Source: Pseudoalteromonas luteoviolacea B = ATCC 29581 (GTDB lineage: Bacteria > Pseudomonadota > Gammaproteobacteria > Enterobacterales > Alteromonadaceae). From it: 64,000 nucleotides of DNA. Under the pieces are notes generated by a model. It saw only the letters and a list, made by a program, of their open reading frames with translations, was not told where the DNA came from and did no database searches. Position 1 is the first letter of the stretch, and every line of letters begins with the position of its first letter. The stretch lies in contig CAPN01000051.1 in NCBI GenBank assembly GCA_000333235.1, positions 955,501-1,019,500 on the forward strand. The letters are read 5' to 3'. Both the position numbers and the translations under genes were made by a program. Of the stretch, positions 24,310 through 32,981 are shown one piece after another.

Positions 24310-24346
24310 GATGTCTAGGTTTACTTTTAGGACCTAGACATCTGTA
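24310..24346. promoter_or_regulatory. Perfect inverted repeat upstream of megL
   Basis: CAGATGTCTAGGT (24310-24322) and ACCTAGACATCTG (24334-24346) are perfect 13-bp arms around an 11-base loop. No T tract follows on the minus strand. Each arm holds an 8-mer matching the MetJ box AGACGTCT at seven of eight positions (AGATGTCT, AGACATCT). It may be a terminator-like barrier after ycjF or an operator for megL. Confidence 0.5.
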
Positions 24347-24357
24347 TAGAAAAGTTG

Positions 24358-25383
24358 TCACTTTACTTCTAACGCAGGTTCTTTAACTCGTAGTAAAAGC
24401 TCTTTTACGATATGTTTTAAGCGTTTCTCTCTACCCTGAAAATGCGGAATTGGTCGGCATAACTCCATCGTTTTAAGCCCAAGCCGAGCGGTAAAAATCC
24501 CTGCACTTAACCCTTGAGCTGAACGTGCAGACAATTTCCCAAGTAGCTCTGCGCCAAGTGCGGTAGCCGCAAGATCAGACACTAATTCTGTACCGCCTAC
24601 AAAGACCATTTGTTGCAATAACATTTTGTACAACCTAATCCGACTTCGATAACCTAAACGAATGCCGTACAACCGACTAACCGCTTCAATCATTTTCGCC
24701 CCTCGCCACAATACGGCGAACATATCGACCGTTGCCATCGGACTCAGTGCCACCAGCATTGCAGTTCCGGCGCTGTGGCTTGCAACGGTCTTTTGTGCCT
24801 TGCTATCTAAACTTTCCATAATTTCTTTATCGAAAAGTACGAGTCTTTCTTTATCAGTATGATGAGGCTGTATTAGCTTCTTAAATTGCTCCGCTTGGTG
24901 CAGTTCTACCGATTTTAGCTGACTATCAATCCAACTCTGAGCTTCACCAATTTGTTCACTTTCAAGCAGACGCGAAGCATCTAATCGCACATTATCGTGC
25001 TTTTTAAGTTGCACAAGTGCTTTCAATTCTGAAAAGATGAACCTTCCAATTAAACCGACAGACAATGCAGCAAGAGACGCATATATTCCACCAACCACAA
25101 ATGACGATTCAAAGGCTTGCCAAATACTCAGGCCAGTCTCAACGGTTATTGCAACTAACGCCAAAAAAAGCCAAACTTTCAACCAAGTACGTTTTTTCTT
25201 AACCGTATAAACTTCGTCAAGTGGCAGCGTATCTGACAGGCTAATTTCTTCTAAATCACGCTCTTTTGAGGATTTCACTATTTTTGCTGGTGCGACACAG
25301 TCTGAATGAGCAAAAATGTTCTCCTGGTGAGACTCTATTCGCCTAGCCTTCATTTCATTTACCGATTTCGTTGTCGTATTCAT
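24358..25383 (-). CDS. ycjF: YcjF family membrane protein
   Basis: A 341-residue inner-membrane protein of the TIGR01620/DUF697 type. About 65 polar N-terminal residues precede two membrane helices (about 68-88 and 95-115). A long helical region follows, then the conserved DUF697 stretch (VALSPMATVDMFAVLWRGAKMIE cut: ALSPMATVDM, RLYGIRLGY, ELLGKLSARSAQGL). It pairs with ycjX and is associated with the psp regulon in enterobacteria. The start overlaps the ycjX stop (ATGA). Confidence 0.93.
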   Translation of the reverse strand: MNTTTKSVNEMKARRIESHQENIFAHSDCVAPAKIVKSSKERDLEEISLSDTLPLDEVYTVKKKRTWLKVWLFLALVAITVETGLSIWQAFESSFVVGGIYASLAALSVGLIGRFIFSELKALVQLKKHDNVRLDASRLLESEQIGEAQSWIDSQLKSVELHQAEQFKKLIQPHHTDKERLVLFDKEIMESLDSKAQKTVASHSAGTAMLVALSPMATVDMFAVLWRGAKMIEAVSRLYGIRLGYRSRIRLYKMLLQQMVFVGGTELVSDLAATALGAELLGKLSARSAQGLSAGIFTARLGLKTMELCRPIPHFQGREKRLKHIVKELLLRVKEPALEVK

Positions 25384-26780
25384 CTCAGTTTGTCCCCTAG
25401 TAAAAACTGCAAAGCATGATCCATGCGAATATGCCCGATCTGCCCTTGTTGTGCAGGCAAAGGAGAAAAGCTTGTGAATTCATAACCGTGCCGAGGCCAA
25501 ATTGCACTCGCTTCAATGCTGGTTGGAACTTGAGAAGGTAAATAAGTGATCCAGTTAGATTCATTTGTGGGTTTTCCATATACACAATCCAGTGTACTCC
25601 CATGCTCTTGGACTTTTCGGTCAATGCTACTTTTAACCGAGCTCATGGCCATTGTATCGATTTTCACATGGTCAAACCGCAAGGTGTTGTGACTTTCCTG
25701 CAGCAGTGAATCTAATAAACGAACAATATTACTGTGTTGTGTACTGCTAACCGAATCACACTTATTAGCAGCAAATAAGACTTTATCTATTTTCGGTTTT
25801 AATAAACGCGACAGCCAATTACTTTTACCATACTCAAACAACGCAAGCATGGCTTGTGTGGCTTCTTGCAACTCAGTCATGTAGGCAGGCCCACCTTGTA
25901 ATGACGCAAAAATATCCACTAGCACGACTTGTCGATCGAATTCACAAAAATAGTTTTTATAAAATGGTTTAACTACAGTCTCTTTATACGCCTCAAAACG
26001 CTCGACAAGTTGCCTGTAGACACTATTTTCTTGTTCATTTTCAGGTTTGTGACAAGGAAAGAAACCGAGTACTGGAGCATCTAACAGCTCCCCGGGAAGA
26101 AGTTGCCTACCTGGCTGTAAAACGGTTGCCGGCGTGTTTGCTTTTAATGCTTTTAATAGCTCTGCATGAATTTTTGCGATTTTTGCGCAAATCAAATCGT
26201 CAGCAGGCGCACACACGTCTAAAGAAGCGAGTTCTTCTAAGAAAGCGGCCGCATAAGTAGAATAAAGTGGCGATTGATATTTTTCGAGTTGTTGTAAAGA
26301 CCAACCTGCGTAATCCATGTCGAGCAAAGGTAAATCGACTAGCCATTCACCTGGATAATCATAGAGCTCAATATACAACGTTGACTCTGGCGCTAAATGT
26401 GCTCGTAAACCTTGTTTTGCATAATATTTTAACGCTAACGTGAGCATATTAATACGCGAAGTAGCAGGAGGCCACGAAGGCTCGGCATCCAACAAACAAC
26501 TCACGGCTCGTCGATAATCAAACGTCGGCACTGACATCGCTTCTTGTGTTGTTTGCTTGCACGCGATAAAACGACCGCTATGGACAACGTCAAAAAACGG
26601 CAAGTTATCTTTGTTCACTTGAGCGGTAAGTTGTCGAACTAAGGCTGTTATGAATGCGGTTTTACCGCTACCACTAAACCCTGTAACCGCAATCTTGACA
26701 TGTTTATCAAAGCCGCGTTGAACTACTTTTTCGGCTTCATTTAGAATGGTTTTTATCGAAATAGGCAATTTGTTGCTCAT
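25380..26780 (-). CDS. ycjX: YcjX family P-loop protein
   Basis: A 466-residue DUF463 GTPase-like protein. Walker A is TGFSGSGKTAF near residue 35. A switch-like DYPGEWLVDLPLL follows and a late nucleotide-base motif AANKCDSVS is present. The ATG at 26780 has AAGGA upstream; the longer frame to 26810 is less likely. Its role is probably membrane stress related, inferred from co-location with pspABC and ycjF. Function at the molecular level is not established. Confidence 0.93.
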   Translation of the reverse strand: MSNKLPISIKTILNEAEKVVQRGFDKHVKIAVTGFSGSGKTAFITALVRQLTAQVNKDNLPFFDVVHSGRFIACKQTTQEAMSVPTFDYRRAVSCLLDAEPSWPPATSRINMLTLALKYYAKQGLRAHLAPESTLYIELYDYPGEWLVDLPLLDMDYAGWSLQQLEKYQSPLYSTYAAAFLEELASLDVCAPADDLICAKIAKIHAELLKALKANTPATVLQPGRQLLPGELLDAPVLGFFPCHKPENEQENSVYRQLVERFEAYKETVVKPFYKNYFCEFDRQVVLVDIFASLQGGPAYMTELQEATQAMLALFEYGKSNWLSRLLKPKIDKVLFAANKCDSVSSTQHSNIVRLLDSLLQESHNTLRFDHVKIDTMAMSSVKSSIDRKVQEHGSTLDCVYGKPTNESNWITYLPSQVPTSIEASAIWPRHGYEFTSFSPLPAQQGQIGHIRMDHALQFLLGDKLR

Positions 26781-26837
26781 AGTATCCTTATTGCTAAACC
26801 ACCTATACATGCGTCGGTGGCGAATGCCACCGTACGA

Positions 26838-27242
26838 TTATAGACGATCAATCTCGCGACTTACGGTAAATTCCGGTGAGGTCACATGCATTTCCAGTCG
26901 TTGAATTCGCGTATCTAAACGCGTAAAGCGCTCTTTTAACTCAAATAAAGCTTGACGTGGCGGTTCGCCTTTTTGCCACACTTTGAATTTAACGTTTACA
27001 CGTTCTTCATGCACATCTTCTGTTTGACTCGCAGCATGATGCTCCGTTGGCGCTTTATCTAAAATAAACCAACAAGCGACATACAGCACAACAAAAAACG
27101 GACCTGAAAGCAAAATCGCTGTGATAAACAAGATACGAACTAACCAAAGCTCCATATTAAAATAGTCGCTAAGGCCTGCACACACCCCTGCTATTTTGCC
27201 TCGTTTGTAATCTCTAAATAATTCTCGGCGTTTGGTTTTCAT
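26838..27242 (-). CDS. pspC: Phage shock protein C
   Basis: A 134-residue inner-membrane stress sensor. The PspC domain reads LFRDYKRGKIAGVCAGLSDYF and then a membrane helix (about 35-62). The cytoplasmic tail ends in a heptad region (LKERFTRLDTRIQRLEMHV). PspC with PspB detects secretin or membrane damage and recruits PspA. It overlaps pspB by 4 bp (ATGA). Confidence 0.95.
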   Translation of the reverse strand: MKTKRRELFRDYKRGKIAGVCAGLSDYFNMELWLVRILFITAILLSGPFFVVLYVACWFILDKAPTEHHAASQTEDVHEERVNVKFKVWQKGEPPRQALFELKERFTRLDTRIQRLEMHVTSPEFTVSREIDRL

Positions 27243-27472
27243 ACTTTACGTCTCCAACCTGGTGATTCTTGATCAAGCAATGTTTCTAACGTTTCAACGC
27301 GATCAGCCATTTTCTCTGCTTTACTGGCCAACTCTAACAGTTGACGATGTTCATGCTCGCTCAAACCTTGGCTGACTTGTTTTTTACTGCGGTAATGTAA
27401 GATAAGCCAAAGTGGTGCGACAACAGCCATAAAAATAATCAGCGGGGCCATAAGTAATTCTGGGTCAAACAT
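27239..27472 (-). CDS. pspB: Phage shock protein B
   Basis: A 77-residue protein: an N-terminal membrane helix (LMAPLIIFMAVVAPLWLIL) then a leucine-zipper-like tail (HRQLLELASKAEKMADRVETLETLL in pieces). The ATG at 27472 is preceded by AGGAGAGG; the extra residues of the longer frame to 27508 have no binding site. It lies 64 bp after pspA. Confidence 0.94.
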   Translation of the reverse strand: MFDPELLMAPLIIFMAVVAPLWLILHYRSKKQVSQGLSEHEHRQLLELASKAEKMADRVETLETLLDQESPGWRRKV

Positions 27473-27536
27473 AAATCCTCTCCTGTAGTCGATTACGAAG
27501 GCGCGCAATAACTACTCCTAGCGCGCCTAGTTGTTT

Positions 27537-28199
27537 TTATTTTTTATCTGCCAGCTTTTTTTTAAGCTCAGCAAGTTCATCATCGATTTTTTCATCTTGT
27601 TGCAACTGTGCGATTTCATCAGACAGTGATTTTTTACCAAGTTCGTAAGATTCAACTTGCGATTCTAATTCGTCTATCTTCGTTTCGAATCGCTCAAAAC
27701 GATGCAGTGCCGAATCGACTTTCGCACTATCGAGGGCTTTTTTCACTTCTAAGCGAGACTCTGCTGAACGTTGGCGAAGAATAATCGCTTTCTGACGTGC
27801 TTTTGCATCGGCAAGCTTCTCTTGTAGCGTTACAACCTCTTGCTGTAGCTTTTCAATGTGGCTTTCAACATGAGCAAGTTCTTTGGCAACAGCCTCTGCT
27901 GCACTAGACGCTTTATGCTTTTCAGAAATCGCCGCACGAGCAAGGTCTTCTCTATCTTTCGACAAAGCAAGTTCAGCTTTTTCTTCCCACTGAGCTTTTT
28001 CTGCGTTGAGCAGCTCAACTTTACGCGCTAACTCTTTTTTTTCTGCAAGGGTTTTTGCAGAAGTCGAGCGCACTTCAACTAACGTATCTTCCATTTCTTG
28101 AATGATAAGGCGTACCATTTTTTCAGGGTCTTCAGCTTTATCTAAAATTGCATTGATATTAGAATTCACAATATCTGCAAAGCGAGAGAAAATTCCCAT
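27537..28199 (-). CDS. pspA: Phage shock protein A
   Basis: A 220-residue ESCRT-III-like coiled-coil protein. The N-terminal amphipathic helix MGIFSRFADIVNSNINAILD binds stressed membrane. The rest is long alpha-helix rich in Lys, Glu and Ala, and ends ELKKKLADKK. It inhibits PspF when membranes are intact. It is first in pspABC and follows a sigma-54 type promoter. Confidence 0.97.
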   Translation of the reverse strand: MGIFSRFADIVNSNINAILDKAEDPEKMVRLIIQEMEDTLVEVRSTSAKTLAEKKELARKVELLNAEKAQWEEKAELALSKDREDLARAAISEKHKASSAAEAVAKELAHVESHIEKLQQEVVTLQEKLADAKARQKAIILRQRSAESRLEVKKALDSAKVDSALHRFERFETKIDELESQVESYELGKKSLSDEIAQLQQDEKIDDELAELKKKLADKK

Positions 28200-28242
28200 A
28201 ATATTACCTCTGTGATTAGTAAATAACGTGATGCTTTACTCT

Positions 28243-28258
28243 ATCAATATCCTTGCCA
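28243..28258 (-). promoter_or_regulatory. Sigma-54 promoter of pspABC
   Basis: On the minus strand TGGCAAGGATATTGAT has the -24 GG and the -12 TTG at the correct 10-bp distance. The usual -12 GC is GA here. It ends 44 bp before pspA. Confidence 0.8.
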
Positions 28259-28344
28259 ACTTTTTTATGCGATTAAATCATTTAAAATCATAAACTTAAT
28301 TAATATAACAAAAAGCTTTAAAATCAACTAATGATAAAATACAC

Positions 28345-28366
28345 TAGTTATTAGCAAAAATAACTA
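28345..28366. promoter_or_regulatory. Candidate PspF enhancer (UAS)
   Basis: TAGTTATT-AGCAAA-AATAACTA is a perfect 8-bp inverted repeat with a 6-bp spacer. It is centred about 105 bp upstream of the pspA sigma-54 element and 15 bp before pspF. This placement suits activation of pspA and autorepression of pspF. Confidence 0.7.
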
Positions 28367-28379
28367 AGAGTTAGCCAAT

Positions 28380-29453
28380 ATGCGTCACCAGGACAATTTA
28401 CTCGGTCAATCCGATAGTTTTCTCGCCGTACTTGATCAAGTCTCTATGATAGCGCCTTTGGATAAGCCAGTATTGATCATTGGTGAACGAGGTACTGGTA
28501 AAGAACTTATCGCTGCACGTTTACACTATCTATCTGAACGATGGGATCAGCAATACGTAAAAATGAATTGCGCAGCCCTCAATGAAAACTTGTTAGAAAG
28601 CGAACTCTTTGGCCATGAAAGTGGTGCTTTTACGGGTGCGAGTAAACGTCATGAAGGCCGATTTGAACGTGCCAATGGTGGTACATTATTTTTAGATGAA
28701 CTTGCTAACACTTCCGCTATGGTGCAAGAAAAATTACTTCGCGTGATTGAATATGGCGAATTCGAGCGGGTTGGCGGTCGTCAAACCATAAAAGTAGACA
28801 CACGATTAGTCTGTGCAACCAATGAGGATTTGCCGACCCTTGCTGATAATGGTGAATTTCGCCATGACTTACTTGACCGCTTAGCGTTTGATGTCATTAC
28901 GCTTCCTCCTTTACGCCGTCGAACAGAAGACATCATGTTACTCGCGGAAAACTTCGCGATTAACATGGCACGCGATCTTGGATGGTCGTTGTTTAGTGGT
29001 TTCACTAAACGAGCTCGTGATTTGCTTCTCGATTATGAGTGGCCTGGTAATATTCGTGAATTAAAAAATGTAATAGAGCGAAGTTTATATCGTCATGGTA
29101 GCGAACAATTGCCAGTCCATGATATTGTTTTAGACCCTTTTTCAAGCCCTTTTAGACCAAATACACGGGTAAAACAGCCTATTGAACGTGTCCAGCAATT
29201 GCCACATATTAGCAAAACAGAACGACAACACACTTCAAGCCCTAGCCTCAACAAAGAAAGCGATGTGCAATTTCCGCTTTGTTTAAAAACCGTTTCTGGA
29301 GACTATGAAATTCAATTATTGCAAAAAGCACTGGAATTTTCTCAATTTAATCAAAAGAAAACTGCAGAAATTCTCGGATTGACGTATCATCAGTTGAGAG
29401 GCTACTTAAAGAAGTATAATTTGCTCGATTCGCAGCAAAAAAACGAGGCTTAA
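28380..29453 (+). CDS. pspF: Sigma-54 enhancer-binding activator PspF
   Basis: A 357-residue AAA+ activator without a receiver domain. It has Walker A GERGTGKELIA, the sigma-54 contact loop ESGAFTGA, Walker B GGTLFLDE, and the C-terminal Fis-type helix-turn-helix QKKTAEILGLTYHQLRGYLKKY in parts. This architecture and the divergent pspABC identify PspF. PspA holds it inactive until stress. The sapA GTG begins 3 bp after the stop, so PspF and the Sap system may share a transcript. Confidence 0.96.
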   Translation: MRHQDNLLGQSDSFLAVLDQVSMIAPLDKPVLIIGERGTGKELIAARLHYLSERWDQQYVKMNCAALNENLLESELFGHESGAFTGASKRHEGRFERANGGTLFLDELANTSAMVQEKLLRVIEYGEFERVGGRQTIKVDTRLVCATNEDLPTLADNGEFRHDLLDRLAFDVITLPPLRRRTEDIMLLAENFAINMARDLGWSLFSGFTKRARDLLLDYEWPGNIRELKNVIERSLYRHGSEQLPVHDIVLDPFSSPFRPNTRVKQPIERVQQLPHISKTERQHTSSPSLNKESDVQFPLCLKTVSGDYEIQLLQKALEFSQFNQKKTAEILGLTYHQLRGYLKKYNLLDSQQKNEA

Positions 29454-29456
29454 CTT

Positions 29457-31067
29457 GTGTACAAGCTGGTATTGATGTTACTGCCTGTTTTACTGTCTGG
29501 TTGTATGAAAAACAGTGAAACTGAACGTGCTCGCAAAGCGCAAGGCTTAGTTTATTGTGCTGAAGCAAACCCCGTGGCGTTTAATCCTCAGGTCACAACC
29601 ACAGGTTCAACAATCGACATAATCGCCAATCAACTTTATGATAAACTTTTGAGCATAGATCCGAATAGTGGTGAATTTCGTCCGGAATTAGCAACTCACT
29701 GGGACATCGCCAACGACGGCAAAGAAGTTACTTTTTATCTGCGAAAAGACGTTCAATTCCATACGACGAGTTATTTTACTCCAACGCGTACATTCAACGC
29801 AGATGACGTCGTTTTTTCATTTAGTCGTCTGTTCGATGTTTATAACCCCTATCACTTTGTTGGCGATGCTAACTACCCCTATTTCCAAAGTATCGGTATG
29901 GATCAATTGATACGGCAAGTGGTCAAAATTGATGACTACACCGTTCGCTTTGAATTATTTAATGCGGAAAGTAGTTTCCTATCTAACTTAGCGACTGACT
30001 TTGCCGTTGTCACCTCAAAAGAATACGCTCAAAACTTGCTCAAAATAGGCAAAGAAGCCCAATTTGACCAGCTTCCTGTTGGTACCGGACCCTATTTATT
30101 TAAGCATTTTTTACGCGACAATTTAATCCGCTATCATCGAAACGCACATTATTGGAAACATCCTGTCGCCATGGAGCAACTCGTTTATGATATCACTACC
30201 AACGGGACGTCTCGCATTGCCAAAATGTTAACTAAAGAGTGTGATATCACCGCACACCCTAGCGCAACGCAACTTGAGTTTTTAATCAGCCGTGAGGATA
30301 TTCGGGTCGATAAAGCGGCAAATTTAAACATTGGATTCTGGGCTTTTAACACAGAAAGGCCGCCCTTCGATAATCCTATTGTGAGACGTGCGCTATCACA
30401 CGCACTTGATGTAAATAAGATGATGCAGGCCGTTTTTTATGGAAGCGGTATTGCTGCTAAATCCAACCTACCACCTTCTTCATGGGCGTTTGCTCCCCAA
30501 AGTCAGCTTCCTGAGTACGACCCGGAAAAAGCGAAGCAACTCTTGCTCGAGGCAGGTTACCCAGATGGTTTCAGCATGACACTGTGGGCAATGCCTGTAT
30601 CAAGGATCTATAACCCCAATGCGCGTAAAATGGCCGAGCTTATCCAAAGCGATTTAAAATTGATTGGCGTCACTGCTAAAATTGTAGAGTACGAATGGAA
30701 CACTTTTATTGACCGTGTAGGGCGTCACGAACACGACAGTGTGCTGTTGGGATGGGCTGCAGATACACCAGATCCTGATAATTTTTTTACACCGTTACTC
30801 AGCTGCACTGCGACATTTAGTGGCAAAAACCCATCCAATTGGTGTAACCCTGAATTTGATTTATTGCTCACTCAGGCACTCGATACTAACGACATTGAAT
30901 TGCGAAAAGTATATTACCAACAAGCACAAGCGATGATTGCCAAAGAGTTACCACTTATGCCGATTGCACATGGCTTACGCTTCCAAGCGTCAAGTAGTGA
31001 TGTGGAGGGCATCGAACTTCGGCCATTTGGTGGAATTTCCTTGGCAAAAGCACGGAGAGCTCAATAA
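29457..31067 (+). CDS. sapA: Peptide ABC transporter substrate-binding protein SapA
   Basis: A 536-residue family 5 extracellular binding protein. The N-terminus MYKLVLMLLPVLLSGC carries a lipobox, so it should be a lipoprotein. The family pattern continues with FNPQVTTTGSTIDIIANQLYD and LATHWDIANDGKEVTFYLRKDVQFH in pieces. The start is GTG with GAGG upstream. SapA of other bacteria binds host antimicrobial peptides or haem; the ligand here is unknown. It is first in sapABCDF and directly behind pspF. Confidence 0.92.
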   Translation: MYKLVLMLLPVLLSGCMKNSETERARKAQGLVYCAEANPVAFNPQVTTTGSTIDIIANQLYDKLLSIDPNSGEFRPELATHWDIANDGKEVTFYLRKDVQFHTTSYFTPTRTFNADDVVFSFSRLFDVYNPYHFVGDANYPYFQSIGMDQLIRQVVKIDDYTVRFELFNAESSFLSNLATDFAVVTSKEYAQNLLKIGKEAQFDQLPVGTGPYLFKHFLRDNLIRYHRNAHYWKHPVAMEQLVYDITTNGTSRIAKMLTKECDITAHPSATQLEFLISREDIRVDKAANLNIGFWAFNTERPPFDNPIVRRALSHALDVNKMMQAVFYGSGIAAKSNLPPSSWAFAPQSQLPEYDPEKAKQLLLEAGYPDGFSMTLWAMPVSRIYNPNARKMAELIQSDLKLIGVTAKIVEYEWNTFIDRVGRHEHDSVLLGWAADTPDPDNFFTPLLSCTATFSGKNPSNWCNPEFDLLLTQALDTNDIELRKVYYQQAQAMIAKELPLMPIAHGLRFQASSSDVEGIELRPFGGISLAKARRAQ

Positions 31068-31069
31068 CA

Positions 31070-32101
31070 ATGCGTGAATACTTATTACGACGTTTAAGTT
31101 TGCTCACCTTTATGCTCTTTGCGTTAAGTATTTTTACTTTTTCGCTCAGTTACCTCTTTCCTGGAGAGCTTTTAACTAATCTAAGTGGCTTAACAAACAG
31201 CAATTATACTTCCACCCAACTACTGGAAGCGAAATACAAATTAAACGAAAGCCTCCTCCAACAGTACATTGCGTTTTTGGGCCGCATTACTCACGGCGAT
31301 TGGGGCATATCATTATCCTCAGGCGAAAATGTCTTTGAACATATTCGAATTCTATTCCCAGCGACAATTGAACTGTGCGTATACGCTTTGATAACTTCCG
31401 TCGTGATTGGCATTCCCTGTGGTATCATTTCAGCGGTTTACCATCGCCGATGGCCAGACAACCTAATAAGTAGCGTTACCATGCTAGGCTTTTCAATCCC
31501 TATTTTTTGGCTAGCCCTGTTACTTATTATGACGTTTTGTTTAACGCTTGGTTGGTTTCCGATGTCTGGTAGGATTGGATTGCTGTTTGAAATTGACGCT
31601 GTAACTAATTTCATGTTACTCGATATTTTGCTCGCCGATTTCCCCTACCATGGCCTCGCATTTCAAGATGCTTTGCATCACTTAGCTCTTCCGACGATTG
31701 TATTAGCAATGTACCCCACGACGGTTCTTATCCGTTTTACGCGTGATTCCATGTTACATGTTCTAGAGCAAAATTTTATCAAAACTGCCCGAGCGAAAGG
31801 ATTGTCGCAAGCACAATTAATCATCCACCATGCGCTTCGTAATGCCCTGCTTCCCGTTATAAAACAAATTGGTTTGCAATTTAGTACACTCATTACACTT
31901 GCTATGATCACTGAAGTGATTTTTTCATGGCCAGGTGTAGGTCGCTGGCTGATCGACAGTATCTATCAGCGTGATTACCCTGCAATTCAAGGCGGCCTTT
32001 TAGCGGTATCGATGTTTGTGATCTTAGCGAATATGACTGCGGAACTTTCACACTCCCTCCTCGACCCGATTTCTAGGAACAAAGCGCATGGCAAAATTTA
32101 A
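31070..32101 (+). CDS. sapB: Peptide ABC transporter permease SapB
   Basis: A 343-residue permease with about six membrane helices and the binding-protein-dependent transport loop TARAKGLSQAQLIIHHALRNALLP in the cytoplasm (EAA motif). The N-terminus YLLRRLSLLTFMLFALSIFTFSLSYLFPG in parts is typical of DppB/SapB. It starts 2 bp after sapA and overlaps sapC by 14 bp. Confidence 0.93.
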   Translation: MREYLLRRLSLLTFMLFALSIFTFSLSYLFPGELLTNLSGLTNSNYTSTQLLEAKYKLNESLLQQYIAFLGRITHGDWGISLSSGENVFEHIRILFPATIELCVYALITSVVIGIPCGIISAVYHRRWPDNLISSVTMLGFSIPIFWLALLLIMTFCLTLGWFPMSGRIGLLFEIDAVTNFMLLDILLADFPYHGLAFQDALHHLALPTIVLAMYPTTVLIRFTRDSMLHVLEQNFIKTARAKGLSQAQLIIHHALRNALLPVIKQIGLQFSTLITLAMITEVIFSWPGVGRWLIDSIYQRDYPAIQGGLLAVSMFVILANMTAELSHSLLDPISRNKAHGKI

Positions 32102-32981
32102 GCTATACAGCGAAGAATCAAACCGTTCGCCGCTTTCTCGATTATGGAAAAAGTTTAAACGTAATCATCCCGCGTTAGTAGGGTTGTGGATTTTCATGGC
32201 GTTACTGGTTCTTGCTGTCATTGCACCTGTCGTTTCACCCTATGGAATAAATCAACAGCACAGTGACGCATTACTTCTGCCACCTTCGTGGCATGATGCC
32301 GGCAACGTACGTTTTTTACTTGGTACTGACGATCTAGGACGAGACGTTTTATCTCGTTTAATGAATGGAGCAACATATACCTTTGGTTTATCTGTCGTAG
32401 CAGCCCTCATCACCACCTTTTTTGGGGTAATACTTGGTACATTTGCAGGATTAACTCGAGGTATTCGCTCTAGTTTTCTCAATCACTTACTTGATATTAC
32501 CTTAACAATTCCATCATTACTCCTTGCTATCATTATTATCGCTATCCTTGGACCTGGCTTGATGAATACCGTTTGGGCAATTGTTTTTGCACTGTTACCT
32601 CAACATATTCATTCAATAAGAAATCTCGTCGTTCAAGAGCTTAATAAAGATTACATTACCGCGTTTCGCTTAGATGGCGCGAATCAATGGTACATTATCA
32701 GACGAGGAATTTTCCCGAATATTTACGAACAAATCGTCGTTATATTTACCATGGCACTGAGTACCGCTATCCTAGACATTGCAGCATTAGGCTTCCTTAA
32801 ACTCGGTGCTCAACCTCCAGTCACAGAGTGGGGGGCAATCCTCGCAGAAAATTTGGGCCTTATCTACATCGCACCATGGACAGTTGGTTTACCTGGCGTA
32901 TTATTGTTTTTGGCGGTACTTGCGACCAATTTGGTTGGTGATGGGTTAAGACAAGTACTAAAAGATCGTAAGGCGGATTAA
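32088..32981 (+). CDS. sapC: Peptide ABC transporter permease SapC
   Basis: A 297-residue DppC-type permease. A cytoplasmic N-terminus precedes the first helix (LVGLWIFMALLVLAVIAPVV), then FLLGTDDLGRDVLSRLMNGA, a family signature. The EAA loop is FRLDGANQWYIIRRGIFPN. TAGGA precedes the ATG. The stop overlaps the sapD ATG (TAATG). Confidence 0.93.
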   Translation: MAKFKLYSEESNRSPLSRLWKKFKRNHPALVGLWIFMALLVLAVIAPVVSPYGINQQHSDALLLPPSWHDAGNVRFLLGTDDLGRDVLSRLMNGATYTFGLSVVAALITTFFGVILGTFAGLTRGIRSSFLNHLLDITLTIPSLLLAIIIIAILGPGLMNTVWAIVFALLPQHIHSIRNLVVQELNKDYITAFRLDGANQWYIIRRGIFPNIYEQIVVIFTMALSTAILDIAALGFLKLGAQPPVTEWGAILAENLGLIYIAPWTVGLPGVLLFLAVLATNLVGDGLRQVLKDRKAD

